From contig WIXG01000207.1 in the NCBI GenBank assembly GCA_009869945.1, positions 1 to 64,000 on the forward strand: a DNA stretch of 64,000 nucleotides. Direction: 5' to 3'. Below the pieces are notes generated by a model. The model worked only from the letters and a program-made list of their open reading frames with translations. It was not told where the DNA came from and did no database searches. Of this stretch, positions 1 through 10,272 are shown in pieces (the first letter of the stretch is position 1; each line of letters opens with the position of its first letter). This stretch comes from Mesaphorura yosii (Eukaryota; Arthropoda; Collembola; Poduromorpha; Tullbergiidae). Position numbers and translations under genes: made by a program.

Positions 1-24
1 AACTTACGAAACTATTTGCTGTAG

Positions 25-444
25 ACTTACAAACTGGACGACGAAAGCGTCCAGTCCCTGAAATCCGCACTGGATGGCGACGGAGGTGAGCCGGAGCCCG
101 AAGATCCTACGACTACGACGAATCCACCAACAACAACCCAAGAAATCACCACAACCGCTCCATCCCCAACCACAACGTTGAAACCTACGGACCCGGATCC
201 CAATGCTGGTCAGTACCTCACCAACTTCAACGAATTGCACAACGACATTGAGAACCTGGGCAGGAAGATCCTATTTTCCACGTTGGCCATCATATTGCTG
301 CTGCTGGCGATTCTTGTCTTGAGTTGCCTGGCTCTGGGCGTACGTCTTCGTAAAAGCCAAAGGCGACTAAGCCAAATTCAGTCCGGTCCGGTTCAACTGA
401 TCAGAGAAAAGCAGGAAACTGTTCCGTATGCGACGTTGAACTGA
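25..444 (+). CDS. Last exon of a mucin-like single-pass membrane protein (5' partial)
   Basis: An exon opens after an acceptor-like TAG at about 22-24 and runs open to the stop at 442-444; the rest of the gene lies left of the window. The 139 visible residues hold an acidic stretch, a Thr/Pro-rich stalk (about residues 35-60, likely O-glycosylated), a spacer with NFNELHNDIENLGRK, one strong membrane segment (ILFSTLAIILLLLAILVLS) and a basic cytoplasmic tail of about 40 residues. The tail ends in VPYATLN, which fits the ITIM pattern (hydrophobic-x-Tyr-x-x-Leu). The layout suggests a type I surface protein with its ectodomain upstream. I do not recognise the family. Any immune-type signalling role is inference from a six-residue motif. 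Confidence 0.7.
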   Translation, partial: TYKLDDESVQSLKSALDGDGGEPEPEDPTTTTNPPTTTQEITTTAPSPTTTLKPTDPDPNAGQYLTNFNELHNDIENLGRKILFSTLAIILLLLAILVLSCLALGVRLRKSQRRLSQIQSGPVQLIREKQETVPYATLN

Positions 445-1331
445 TTTATTGTTTAAAATATTACAGAACCCCGAATTTAATGATTTGTAGGAAGAATCTT
501 GTCAATTCACTCATTGAGCTTTAAATAATACAAAAAACAAATATGCAAAAAGGAATGACACCAATTGAAAAGCCATTGAAAAGTGGAGTTTGTTCACCAG
601 AAACCACAACACAAACACAGTTTTTGTAGGTACGGATTACCAAATGTTCCAAGCAGTTTCTTCCTTCGCTAAAACAAGCACCGGACACAAAATTATAATT
701 TTGAAGCTTTGCTTGTTTGAACAAAATGTAGAGAAAGTTCGCATTACTTTCTTTATCCTTCGGAGATCGTGTACAGTGGAACTAAAGTAAAGTGTGTAGT
801 CTTGGTCGTACATGATAACGTGATGTTTGTCATCTTTGTTTGCACTTTGCTTTCGAGAATCAGAATGTAAACTTGTTCTGTTCCCGATTCTGAAAGAAAA
901 TTATGAAAACGACAAAATGACTGCCTGTCTTGTTAAATCCCCGCGAGCTCAGGCGCCCGTACATTAACCGGAGATTGACTCAGATTAATTCGTCGTGCAT
1001 TGTCGTGTTGGTGTTCGTGGTTATTGAATCGTTGTGCTGTGTCTGTGCCTTGCCTGGATCTCTTCCTTCCGGCTTTGGCTCGACGTTCCGTTCTATAAAT
1101 TGCAAACATTCGATAATCCAGGACTCGTGAATCGTGAGCCAGCTTATTTGCATATGTCATATAGAAATTCTGGCGCAGAAAGGTTGTATGATGGTCCAGA
1201 ACAGTCGATACGCTGGATTATGAAGTATAAGTTATACTGCCTGGTTTGACTCAACTGAATCAGCCATCAGTTTAGTGTGTTTTCGGCTTTCACCGGAGCT
1301 GCACCTGCTGCGAGCGAGCGGCCGAGACGAA
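445..1331. other. Intergenic stretch and likely 5' UTR of the GPCR gene
   Basis: AT-rich sequence with only short unsupported frames on both strands. No AATAAA is obvious just after the stop at 444. A TATA-like site lies at about 1094, so the last 200 bases are probably promoter and 5' UTR of the following receptor gene. Confidence 0.5.
1094..1100 (+). promoter_or_regulatory. Possible TATA box of the GPCR gene
   Basis: TATAAAT lies about 240 bases before the receptor's ATG. The position is plausible for a promoter with a 200-base 5' UTR, but nothing else supports it. Confidence 0.3.
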
Positions 1332-2575
1332 ATGGAGAACTCAACCGATTCCAATTTTAGTTCCAGTCCAGGCCATGACTACGTGGAAACCGTCAAATTG
1401 TACACGTTCTGGACCTGCACAGGACTCGGCGTCCTCCTTAACCTGGGCATCATCCTCATGATCCTCTGCTACCGCAAATACCGGCGCCCAACCAACTCCC
1501 TGATCGCGTACCTGGCCGCTAGTTCGATCTTCGCTATGCTCTGCACCTCCTTTCAGCCGTACGAAGCGCTGAAGGGTGCCGAATGGTTTGAGCTCCCTTA
1601 TTTTTGCGAATTTACTACTTTCATCAGGCGTAAGTCGTACTTTAAACTTAAAGCTCCTCCGATTTCAGCTTGTTGTCTTCAATTTTCTCGTTCTTCAATG
1701 CAGGAGTTCCGCAGCCTGCCATGGCCTTCACGACTGTCGCCATCGTGCTTGACCGGAAGCGATTCGCTCGGAATCTGCTCGCGAGGCCATCCATCTGGCA
1801 CTACGTTAAGATACTCCTGATCATTACGGCTTCGTCAGCCGTTCTGGCGGCGCCCCGCTTCTTCGAACGGAGTTACGACCCGGGCTTTGAACATTCGAGC
1901 CGGAATAAATGTAAAAAGGTCCTCATCGTGGGCAGCGAATGGCTCACGATCGCGTACAACGTGACACATTTTTGCTGCACGTACTTTGGCCCGTCTGCGG
2001 TGCTGGTTAAAGGTTGGCTCTTTATTTACTTACCAGCAAACGCAAGTCTTGAGCCTTGAGTCGTGAGTAATTTTGTCTTCATTTTGCTGACGTCCAGAAA
2101 TTTGGGTCTCGCGGGGCACGATTCGTTGCCTGTTCTCTTCGACTGTAAGCTTCTTATGTTTCTATTTTCTACACTAATCGTCGTCGTATGAGCCAAATGG
2201 AAATCGACAGACGGGCTGTTGGCTGTCATCTTAAGAGTTCCAACACTAATAAGCTCTCATGCCGGATTAAATTGTCTGTCTCTGTCGTTTCGTGTCCAGG
2301 ATCGACATTTCGTGCTAGGCGACAAACGAGCGCAGCTTGTCGTGACCGTCTGCCTCTTCAGCACCGGATTCCTCATCTTCTGGCCACAACACGGTCTCTT
2401 TTACTTGGCTGTCAACCTGCCCAGCGCCAGCAAGACGACCAGGAGCCAGGTGGAGCGGGGTTGGTATTACTCTCGGGCGCTGTACTATGCTTACACGAGC
2501 ACGAACCCGAAGCTGATGCTGGTTCTCTGCTACGATTGGCAATGGACGACTGCGATTCAGCTCATGAGAAAATAA
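1332..2575 (+). CDS. Class A (rhodopsin-like) G protein-coupled receptor, short form
   Basis: Three exons, 1332-1629, 1704-2005 and 2300-2575, join in phase to 291 residues. The start ATG opens a short N-terminus with glycosylation sites (NSTDSNFSSS). Seven hydrophobic segments follow. TM3 runs from the conserved Cys (YFCEFTTF) to VAIVLDRK, a DRY variant, and spans the first splice junction. TM6 has FWPQ in place of CWxP. TM7 has NPKLM followed by LCYD in place of NPxxY. Loop 3 is very short because exon 2 ends just after TM5. Cys in TM3 and Cys near KCKK could form the usual disulfide. The overall look is of a neuropeptide or other peptide receptor at the plasma membrane, but the ligand cannot be named. 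The altered motifs and small size make it divergent. Confidence 0.75.
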
Positions 2576-2576
2576 A
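2571..2576 (+). terminator. Poly(A) signal overlapping the GPCR stop codon
   Basis: AATAAA at 2571-2576 contains the TAA stop codon (2573-2575). No second AATAAA is seen before the convergent gene ends at 2713, so the 3' UTR would be very short. Confidence 0.5.
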
Positions 2577-2712
2577 ACGAATTTAATTTCGAATTTCGTT
2601 GGTAGAATTGAAGTCTCTCTTTATACGTGCATTTAAAAGAATTATATTGATATGATTAAAATTTGACTGAAATTGACAGTAACGTGGCCATTTTCGTCGT
2701 GATATGTGAAGT

Positions 2713-3316
2713 TTAACGTCTTCTGTCGCTACACCGCAAACTGTTGCAGATGAGCAGATCCCATCGCTGGCTCCGGCTCGTCCCGTCGCACGTCTTCTCT
2801 GCCACCGTGTACGTTCGTCCCATGTTTTGCAGGCATTTCCCGTCAGGGTAGCTTTTAATCTGCCATTTGCCACTGGCGCCGGTTACGGCTACAAATTCCC
2901 AGTACCGAACCGTAGGCGTGGATCCGGTCGACGCCAGGTTGAAGCCCAAATTGTTGTTAGCATTCTTCCGACTCATGAACGAGCGCAGCGTCTTCCCACC
3001 GTTGCCGGTGCTTGGAGAGCTCTTAAGAGTCCATTTTTGATCGTCGGTGTTCTTCCATACGTCGGCTTTCGTCACGCCCAGCGATTTAGTCCAGACTCCG
3101 TTGTCGGCGGCTGTCAGGACCTGAAATACATAATGGAAATGGACACAGCGAACCAACGCCAATACCATAAAGTCACAAGCTTACCATTTGGTCGTTATCA
3201 CTCTGGATTTTGTACACTCCTCCGTTGACGATGGTCTCGGCCCCGCTTTGGACTGATGGAGTCCATGCCAGAAGCGCCCACGCACAAATCAGGAGGAAAG
3301 CGCCACAAATTCGCAT
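2713..3316 (-). CDS. Secreted ricin-B-like (beta-trefoil) lectin-type protein
   Basis: Two exons on the minus strand, 3316-3185 and 3120-2713, joined at phase 0 by a 64-base intron, give 179 residues. The first 24 residues are a signal peptide (MRICGAFLLICAWALLAW, then TPSVQSG). The mature part starts with a strand pattern typical of ricin-type trefoils (GGVYKIQSDNDQM, VLTAADNGVW). It carries two QxW motifs, DDQKW in the middle and SQRWDLL near the end. One such domain fills the whole protein. Known members bind sugars outside the cell. Sugar specificity cannot be read here. Its 3' end faces the GPCR gene with only 137 bases between stops. Confidence 0.6.
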
Positions 3317-3998
3317 TGTGAATCGACTCAGAGTTTTAGCCGACTGAATTGAGACAGCAGTGTCAGTGGAAGATTTGCGAGAACCAGCAACCAATTAAGA
3401 AAAGAATGATAATCTGCGCAATGTTGTTTACTTTGACTGGAACTGTGACTCAAGCAGCGATGAATCATCAGAAGAGATTAACGAGGACCATTCCACGACA
3501 CGGTGATGGAATTGTCATATTGCGTTTGCGCTTAAGCTGCGTGCAGACAGGTTTTCAGATGAGCTGCGGCTGCTGGACAATTAACATTATTCTTAACCTG
3601 CCTGGACGATATTCACGGTTCAGGTACTTCTGAGAATTAAGATTAGCTGAATAGGTGAAGCTGCCAGTAGCAGTCGAAAATGCCCTCAAGAGCAATAAAC
3701 ACAGTAGCAGCAACAGATTATGCAATGAGTATTAAGTACGTGACCAAATTAATAAACTGCAAGTCGAAATTCAAAACAATTGAAGTTTGTCTTACATACT
3801 TTTAAATGTCGCAAAAACTTTCAACGTCTTCGACTCTCAACTCAACTCACTGGGTCGAATATCGAACTCCAAGCCGTCTGAAGCTTCCAAGCTCATCCGG
3901 CCGGTGACAGTCGATTCAGCGATCAAATTGGATTTAATTGGACAATTAATTGTGATTTATTGTTCAGAAATCAGTACAATGCAGCTGAAGTCAGGAGT
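3317..3998. other. Intergenic stretch between two small secreted-protein genes
   Basis: It holds the presumed promoter and 5' UTR of the lectin-type gene and the 3' UTR of the next minus-strand gene. Apart from the poly(A) signal listed separately I see nothing in it. Confidence 0.5.
3956..3961 (-). terminator. Poly(A) signal of the small secreted-protein gene
   Basis: TTTATT on the plus strand reads AATAAA on the minus strand, about 38 bases past the stop at 3999. Confidence 0.6.
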
Positions 3999-4358
3999 TC
4001 AGTTACCACACGCCTTGCGTGGCGCCGCCAGCTGTCCTCCGATAAACGCCTTCTCGAACCATTCGTTAATTTCTGCCTCCGTCTTGCCCATCTTGAGGAG
4101 CCCCGCTCTGTATTCCGAACGGAATGCGTCATTGCAGGCCACTGCCTCGTCTGGAGTCGGTTTGATGCACGTCTCCTCCAGCGTCAGCACCGGCCGATTG
4201 ATGTACAAATCGTAGTCCGTTAAATCGAAGCCTTTTGTGGCCAGCGTACGGGCGTAGTCTGCTGATTTGTCTCGCAGGCTGTTGGACGGACAATCGGCTG
4301 ATGCCGAAGCGGCAAAGACGAACAGAAGAATGCAGGAAATGGTAACCAAACCCGCCAT
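3999..4358 (-). CDS. Small secreted protein with four cysteines, family unknown
   Basis: A single coding exon of 119 residues. It begins with a clear signal peptide (MAGLVTISCILLFVFAASAS) cleaved near the ADC. The mature protein is about 99 residues, mostly helical by composition, with four Cys (at its start, in EETC, in VACND and in KACGN) that could form two disulfides. The ATG is preceded by a pyrimidine-rich acceptor (about 4374-4385). With a donor-like CAG/GTTCGA near 4458, this implies a 5' UTR intron of about 85 bases. A TATA box lies upstream and AATAAA downstream, so this looks like a complete, expressed unit. I do not recognise the fold. A secreted effector, odorant-binding-like or hemolymph protein are all possible. 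Confidence 0.7.
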   Translation of the reverse strand: MAGLVTISCILLFVFAASASADCPSNSLRDKSADYARTLATKGFDLTDYDLYINRPVLTLEETCIKPTPDEAVACNDAFRSEYRAGLLKMGKTEAEINEWFEKAFIGGQLAAPRKACGN

Positions 4359-4373
4359 TTTAGAAACTGAATC

Positions 4374-4458
4374 TGAAAGAAAGAAGACAAACAAGATTCA
4401 ATATTATTTCACTGGTTTTGAAGCGAATTTCGTTCAAAATTAGTCCAAAATCGAACCT
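4374..4458 (-). other. Probable 5' UTR intron of the four-cysteine secreted protein gene
   Basis: On the minus strand a donor CAG/GTTCGA lies near 4458 and the acceptor TCTTTCTTTCAG ends at about 4374, 15 bases before the ATG. Confidence 0.45.
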
Positions 4459-4536
4459 GACGCGTAGGATTTCTTGATTCTTCGCTGAGTGGACGTTGTA
4501 AGCTGTCACTAATTTCGTCACAGTCTTCAGATTCCA

Positions 4537-4544
4537 TTTTTATA
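4537..4544 (-). promoter_or_regulatory. TATA box of the four-cysteine secreted protein gene
   Basis: The minus strand reads GGTATAAAAATGG here. A start site about 30 bases on, near 4510, would give a short first exon that ends at the donor near 4458. Confidence 0.55.
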
Positions 4545-4559
4545 CCAGCGTCGTATCAT

Positions 4560-5967
4560 AGCGACTTGTTCGCCTCAATAATTAAGGAAAAATACATAAA
4601 ACACTACAAACTGATGACAAAGCAGAAATGGAGACCTTTGCATCATGATTTGATGACTTTAAGCACTCGAGAGACGAGATTACTTCCGTGTCTCAGGTTG
4701 TCCAGTGACAGCGATCCTGTTATCCAGACAAGTCAGCATGCATCCTGATGATCCAAGCCAGAATGCCAGATGAATCTTGATCTTACGAGCTGTAAAGCCG
4801 TAATGTTGATTTATGATGCATAAAATTGCCATAAACAAATACAATACTCTCATGTCGCATGAACCTGCGCCGAGAATTTTACCTTTGTCTGTGCTTCCAT
4901 CATCGCGACTCGCGAGTGGTGGCTCATAATCAATGCATGCAATTATTACACAAGACGATGCGATGCGAGACTACGAGGCAACGACAATTCCTGAATTGCA
5001 TGTTAAACAGAAAGATTAGGCCATTTAGCCTCTCAGCTTCTGGATTCAAGGTGACGAGGACGATTAACTTCTTCAAACTCAAACGTTGTGCACGCATTTT
5101 TTCAGGCTGCCTGAATTCAGTTAAATATTGAGCTGATCTTCAGCGTACGATCTTGGAAAGATGAACCAAGCACACGGTTGCTGGAATAACTGGAATTCCA
5201 ATGCGTACGTACATACTGACGAGGATGAGATTGAGGCATTGAGGATCAATGAGGAGCCTAGAACAAAAGAAAAGTATCAGGCATAAGTCGACAAATCAAT
5301 TCATCATTGTAGAATTGTATACAATTACGAGTTCGAGTCACGGTCTTTTGTCAAGAGATTCCATCCTTCAAAGCCTTTAGCCTGGCTGGCCTCAGGTATC
5401 TGGCAGCTTCTGGCAGGAGGCAGCCTGAGTTGAGTTGAAATAATTCCACAATTCCATTGAAATCCGTTTTGTTCTGGTATTCTGGTTATTTTCGCATTTC
5501 TGCGTGCCTGCCAACCCAAGCCATTGCCAGCAGCTGTCAGTCAGCCATGCCTCGTCAGCCTCGTGCGCTGACTCTGTCTCGCAGTTAATGAATGTATGAG
5601 TCAAGTAAATAGAGTCATCCTTACTTGAATTGGCAATCAACATGTTGATTGCCAATCTGCATTGTTGATCTGCATGCGGCTGTGCGACCGCATAACTTAA
5701 GCGAGATTGGTATCATTCGAATTATCTGATCACTGCCACTGCGTACGCGTACTCGAACGAACTGATAACTGTCACTCAATCAATCAATCAACTGCCTCGG
5801 CCTCCGCCTGTTTTGTTTGGAATTTTCTTGAATTCCAATTCCACCGCCGTGCATGTGTGCCTTGAAGAAAGACCTATGAAGATCCAAGATCACGATTCAC
5901 AGTTGATTACAAGTGCGCGTACGAGAACAAATACGCGAAAGAGCTAGATCGGCTAAATCAATTGAAA
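4560..5967. other. Intergenic stretch upstream of the SLC13 gene
   Basis: No gene supported. It contains a short (TCAA)n-like run near 5775-5792 and a 41-codon open frame at about 5161 without other support. The last few hundred bases are presumably promoter and 5' UTR of the transporter gene. Confidence 0.5.
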
Positions 5968-8132
5968 ATGGGGCTCATTTCTCGAATATGGAAGCCCACC
6001 CTCGCAATCGGGTCTCCGATCATCCTCATCGCCGTCCCTGCGCTCTGGTCGGGTGGGAAGACTGGACAGGAGCCGTACGCAGCGTACGTGATTCTCCTCA
6101 TGTCCATTTTCTGGATGACCGAGTGCATTCCGCTGCCCATCACCGCCTTCCTCCCCGCACTGCTGTATCCTCTCTTCGGGATTACGAGTAGCGACAAAGT
6201 GACGTCCGCCTACTTCCAGGACTCTATTTTGTTCTTGTTTGCTGGTTGCGTCATCGCGCTTTCGTTCGAGTACTCGAATCTCCACTCCAGAATCGCTCTC
6301 AAGGTCATTTTACTCGTCGGAGCGAAAATCCCATCGTAAGTTGTCAATTACGGATGTTTTTTTCTCTAAAATTAATTAATTAATAGGCAATTAATTAGTG
6401 ATTGTACGTTGGTGTCTTGCTCAGTCTCCTCTTTGGAATCATGTTCACAACGATGTTTCTGAGTATGTGGATGAACAACACATCGACCACGGCCATGATG
6501 GTGCCAATCGTCAGTGCGATCATGGAAGAATTTCGGAAGGTAAGTTGGCAGCAGCCCTTTGCAAGTATCGTTATTGTGTTCAACGGGTGGGGTGTTAAAG
6601 CGGGTTTGTGTCTTACGTTTCAGAAAATGTCTGCCGACGCAGCAAAGAAGCGAATCAACGCGAATAACAATGGCAATGGCGCCAGCACGTCAGCTGATGC
6701 CGCTACTTGCGCCTCGGCCGCCCAATCACTGGACAACATCCCGAGCATCAGCACAAGCACGACGACACTCGATGTCCGGCGCATTTCCAGCTCCGCATTG
6801 GATGCTGTCACCGAAATACGGACCACAGTCGAGACGACGACGCGGGTGGAGACGGAGGACGAGGTCAATTTGGAGATAAGAAAGCTGAGAATTATGTTCC
6901 TGCTGGGCACGGCATTCGCATCAAACATTGGCGGGACAGGCGTAATCACCGGGAGCGGAACCAACGTGATCGCTTTGAATATCATACGAAAAGATGCGTA
7001 AGTGCAGTCCAGAAGCGCTTTTGAAGGTGGATTCTTGTTAATAATTGCTAAATTCTGTTTCGATCGCAGGGAGGAGCTGTACACGCCCGAATCCTGCAAG
7101 CCGTACCTGTCCATCTCTTTCCTGGACTGGATGCTGTTCAACATTCCTCCAATGTGCATCAACACCGTATTTCTTTGGCTGTACATGCAGATCCACTTTC
7201 GAGGCATCCCCATTTCGTGGCGGTTCTGGCGCAAAAACTACCGTGCAGAGGCACGTGCAGACGCTGAGCTCAGCCAGCAGCTGGAGAAGTCGATTCGTGG
7301 GACGATGGAGAAGAAGTATTTGGATTTGGGACCAATTCGCTTCCATGAGCTGGGCGTGCTCATTCTTTTCTTGATCATCGTCATCTTGTGGGTCTTCAAA
7401 GACCCGCAAATCATTCCAGGCTGGGATGCGCTGTTCCTCCGGACAAAGTCGGGCAAGAGTTTCATCAGCGAATCCACGCCTACGCTGCTCATCTGCGTGC
7501 TCCTTTTCACGATCCCGTCCAAGAGCGTCTACTACACGCAGATTTGGAAAGGCGGGCTCGGTGCAGGGCTGAAGGACCCGCTGCTCAGCTGGCAGTACAT
7601 CAAGGAAAAGTATCCGTGGGGAATTTTCCTGCTGCTGGGCGGTGGGAGCGCGATGGGCGTCGGCGCCAAGGAGTCTGGGCTCAACGCGTGGATCGGCGAT
7701 GTGCTCGCGTCCAGCACGATGCTGAAAGAGTGTCCGGATGCGATCTTGTTGCTGATCCTCCTCTTCATGATCGACGTCCTCACGACTGTCGCGAGCAACA
7801 CGGCCTGCGCGGCCATCGTCACACCTGTCCTCCTCGGGCTTTCGTATGCGAAGGGGCTCCACCCACTTTTCTTGGTAATGGCCGCGACGACAGTCTGCTC
7901 GTACGCGTTCGTACTTCCCGTCAGTACGCCTCCCAATGCCATCGTGTACTCGAGTACGGACCTGAAGCTCACTGACATGATGGTGCCCGGGTTCATTGTC
8001 AGCATCGTCACCATTCTGATTCTGTTTCTCTGCACGCTGACCACAGGAAGCTGGCTCTTGGCCTTCGGGAGTTATGCGAATGAGTGTGGAAATATGACGC
8101 TGGGGATCGCGGCAGCTGCGGCGGCACGTTAA
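5968..8132 (+). CDS. SLC13-family sodium/carboxylate (or sulfate) cotransporter
   Basis: Four exons, 5968-6335, 6425-6539, 6624-6997 and 7070-8132, join in phase to 639 residues. Family signatures are in order: PLPITAFLPALLYPLFG in the first third, a first sodium-site motif in SMWMNNTSTTAMMVP, GGTGVITGSGTNVI, LLLGGGSAMG, and the second sodium-site motif in VASNTACAAIVTPV followed by LPVSTPPNAIVYSS. About 11 membrane segments are visible. SLC13 carriers move citrate, succinate or related dicarboxylates (or sulfate) with sodium across the plasma membrane. The SNT triplet of the first motif is NNT here. A hydrophilic loop of about 85 residues, rich in Ala, Ser, Thr and Asn, begins near residue 162 and is long for the family. 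The second exon start was set by phase and by matching family spacing. Confidence 0.92.
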
Positions 8133-8699
8133 CTTATTTGCATTCCAATTTATTATGTGTGAACTTAATAAACGCATTTAAGCATTAGCTGTCCGTTACA
8201 AACTTGACTTTGGTTGAATACGCTGAAAACAAAGTTTTGCTTTGGAATTTGAAAAGACTCCGAACGAGTAAAGGAGCGCTGGGCGCCGAGGCTTTCTTTG
8301 GATTACTCCTTGCAGCGAACTTTCTCTCTTTTCCTTTCCATGTAGTGCAGTAGTTAATTTTCTTACCGCTGATGCTTTTCTCCACTCCGTGTCGTCAACG
8401 TTAACTGTCAACTCTTTCTCTCACCTCATTCACATGTTCTTTTGCCTTTCTAGCGCTAGTGTCATGAATGCGCGTGGAGCCGAATGTGAAGGTTATTTTT
8501 AGAATTCTCTGTACTTTCACACGCACAGTAGCAGTAGTTGTAGTGCTTCATCGACATCAGACACAGACATCGAATTGACCGGCTAGGACTAGGAGAATTA
8601 ATTAGAATTAGGTGGACCTTAGATTCTGTTCTAATCGAGTGAAAATAATTATTATAGTGACTTAGCTTTTTATTTGCAAGGATCAAGGTTGGCTGCAAA
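8133..8699. other. 3' UTR of the SLC13 gene and spacer
   Basis: It starts with a short 3' UTR and its AATAAA, then spacer sequence leading to the next plus-strand gene. No frame here has support. Confidence 0.5.
8167..8172 (+). terminator. Poly(A) signal of the SLC13 gene
   Basis: AATAAA lies 35 bases after the stop codon. Confidence 0.65.
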
Positions 8700-9397
8700 A
8701 TGAATATTAATGAAACTCACGCAGAGGAAATTGGCGACAAGGGTTTATCGTAAGTCTTGTCATCCTTCACCAAGTGTTGATAAGGAATTGCAGTTAATTG
8801 AACTAAATTAATTCTGAACACGAACACGGTCGATTTTAGGTTTTCATTGGACTCTGACTCAATCTGGACTCTTGTCTGGATCGTATTTTTGTCTTCGGTG
8901 ATTGTCGTCATAATTGTCGTCGTTATGAAAGCGTGCATTCTTCTCTTTAAGCGGACGGACGACGTAGATTTCGAGGATTCTAAAGGCAAGATGGCAGTGA
9001 CTGATTTATTTTTACCAGCTTATATTATTTCGCTAATCGCAATTCCAATTCGTATTTCATATCTTCAGATTCGCCAAATATACTTCGCATGGCTGTCGCT
9101 GGACCCAACAATTTTCACCGGGAGAGTCCTACCGCTCCAGAAGTCCCTGTCATGATGCTCGAGTGTGAGCGCCCCGTTTCGCCAGGCTCCGTCAAACTTT
9201 CGCGTCCCAGTCCGAAGTCGACTCGGCCCTGTTGCAGACATACTTATGCTGACGGCGTTGACCGGCAGAACAACAAGGCCAGGCTTCCGAATTCGGCTGA
9301 GAGCGGTGCAGTAACTTACGCTTATAAAAACCCATTCGGGGGACTCGACTCACAAGCAGCCGTGGCAGGATTTTGCTATTTGAATATGATAAGGTAG
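8700..9397 (+). CDS. Small single-pass membrane protein, paralogue of the gene at 10273
   Basis: Three exons, 8700-8749, 8840-8985 and 9069-9397, give 174 residues. A short hydrophilic N-terminus is followed by one membrane segment (about residues 27-50, within IWTLVWIVFLSSVIVVII) without a signal peptide, then a cytoplasmic tail. The juxtamembrane block KACILLFKRTDD, the stretch FEDSKDSPNILRMAVAG and a later VSPGSVKLSRPSPKSTRPC match the next gene closely. Both introns fall at the same places and phases in the two genes. By that alignment the second intron starts with GC (AAAG/GCAAGA) where the paralogue has GT. Reading through instead gives a different C-terminus ending near 9155. The family is unknown to me. 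Confidence 0.65.
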
Positions 9398-10272
9398 TGA
9401 GATGGTCATGGTATCATGGGACATACTCAAATACGCTTGCGATCAGTGATCAGCAATGGAAGGAGTATCTCGAAGAAGGCTTTAATTCCGATTCCAATCC
9501 AAGTTCGAAGTTCCTTCAGACATTGAATTCTAGCTTGTACCTCATTTTATGTGGTATGTTATTGTGAATTAAATAAGCACATCAGTATTATCGTCTTTAT
9601 TGTATTATCCACATTAATCTACTGTGAAATATGCTGATGTGGGACTTGGTTTGCGACACTTGCGATATGCGAGCTTGGTAGTTGGAAAAACACCGTAGGA
9701 GCCTAAGGTGAAGGTGAAGTTGAAGTTCTTGGGCGACGCTATTTCATATTTCTTGTGCTTCTTTCACTTGGCGACTTTCTCTTTTCTCCTTTCATGCTTT
9801 CACTACTGTTGTATAAGCCCAGCAAAGCACAGGCTACAGCATTTTGTATTCTATAACTTCTATGTCGCTGTGGCTGTGGCCGCTTTCTCCACACCAAGCC
9901 AGTAAAAGTTATCTGTTCTTCCTCCAGCAGCTCAGGCGTTAGCGCTGAGTGCGGGCTGTCATTGCATTGCGGTCTGGAGACTAGAACTAGAACGTTACTC
10001 CTAGAATTCATATTTCCATACACAATAGCATAATACTTACGAACGTACGTAGCAGATCGTCAGCAGGCAGCAGCAGTAGCAGGCGCTTCGTTAGGTGGCG
10101 ATTCGATTTTACTATGCAGCAGTTGTAAATCGATAAGATCTCCATTGACAACTGGAGCTGAGCCATTCGCGTCGCCATTCATCGTCGTGTTCGCACCTGA
10201 CTAGAAAGATGGATTCAGGTTTCGAATTCCGTGTTCAGCAAGTGAAATTAATCAGTTAACTAGGTGCAAGTA
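9398..10272. other. Spacer between the two paralogous membrane-protein genes
   Basis: It holds the 3' UTR of the first paralogue (ATTAAA at about 9568) and the presumed promoter and 5' UTR of the second. A short upstream frame starts at 10208. Nothing else is supported. Confidence 0.45.

Noticed and set aside
5161-5286. 41-codon frame with charged residues in the spacer before SLC13
   Set aside because: No splice, promoter or poly(A) support, and the length is expected by chance.
7038-8177. 379-codon open frame on the minus strand opposite the SLC13 gene
   Set aside because: The plus strand reads a clear transporter with family motifs. The antisense frame has no recognisable content.
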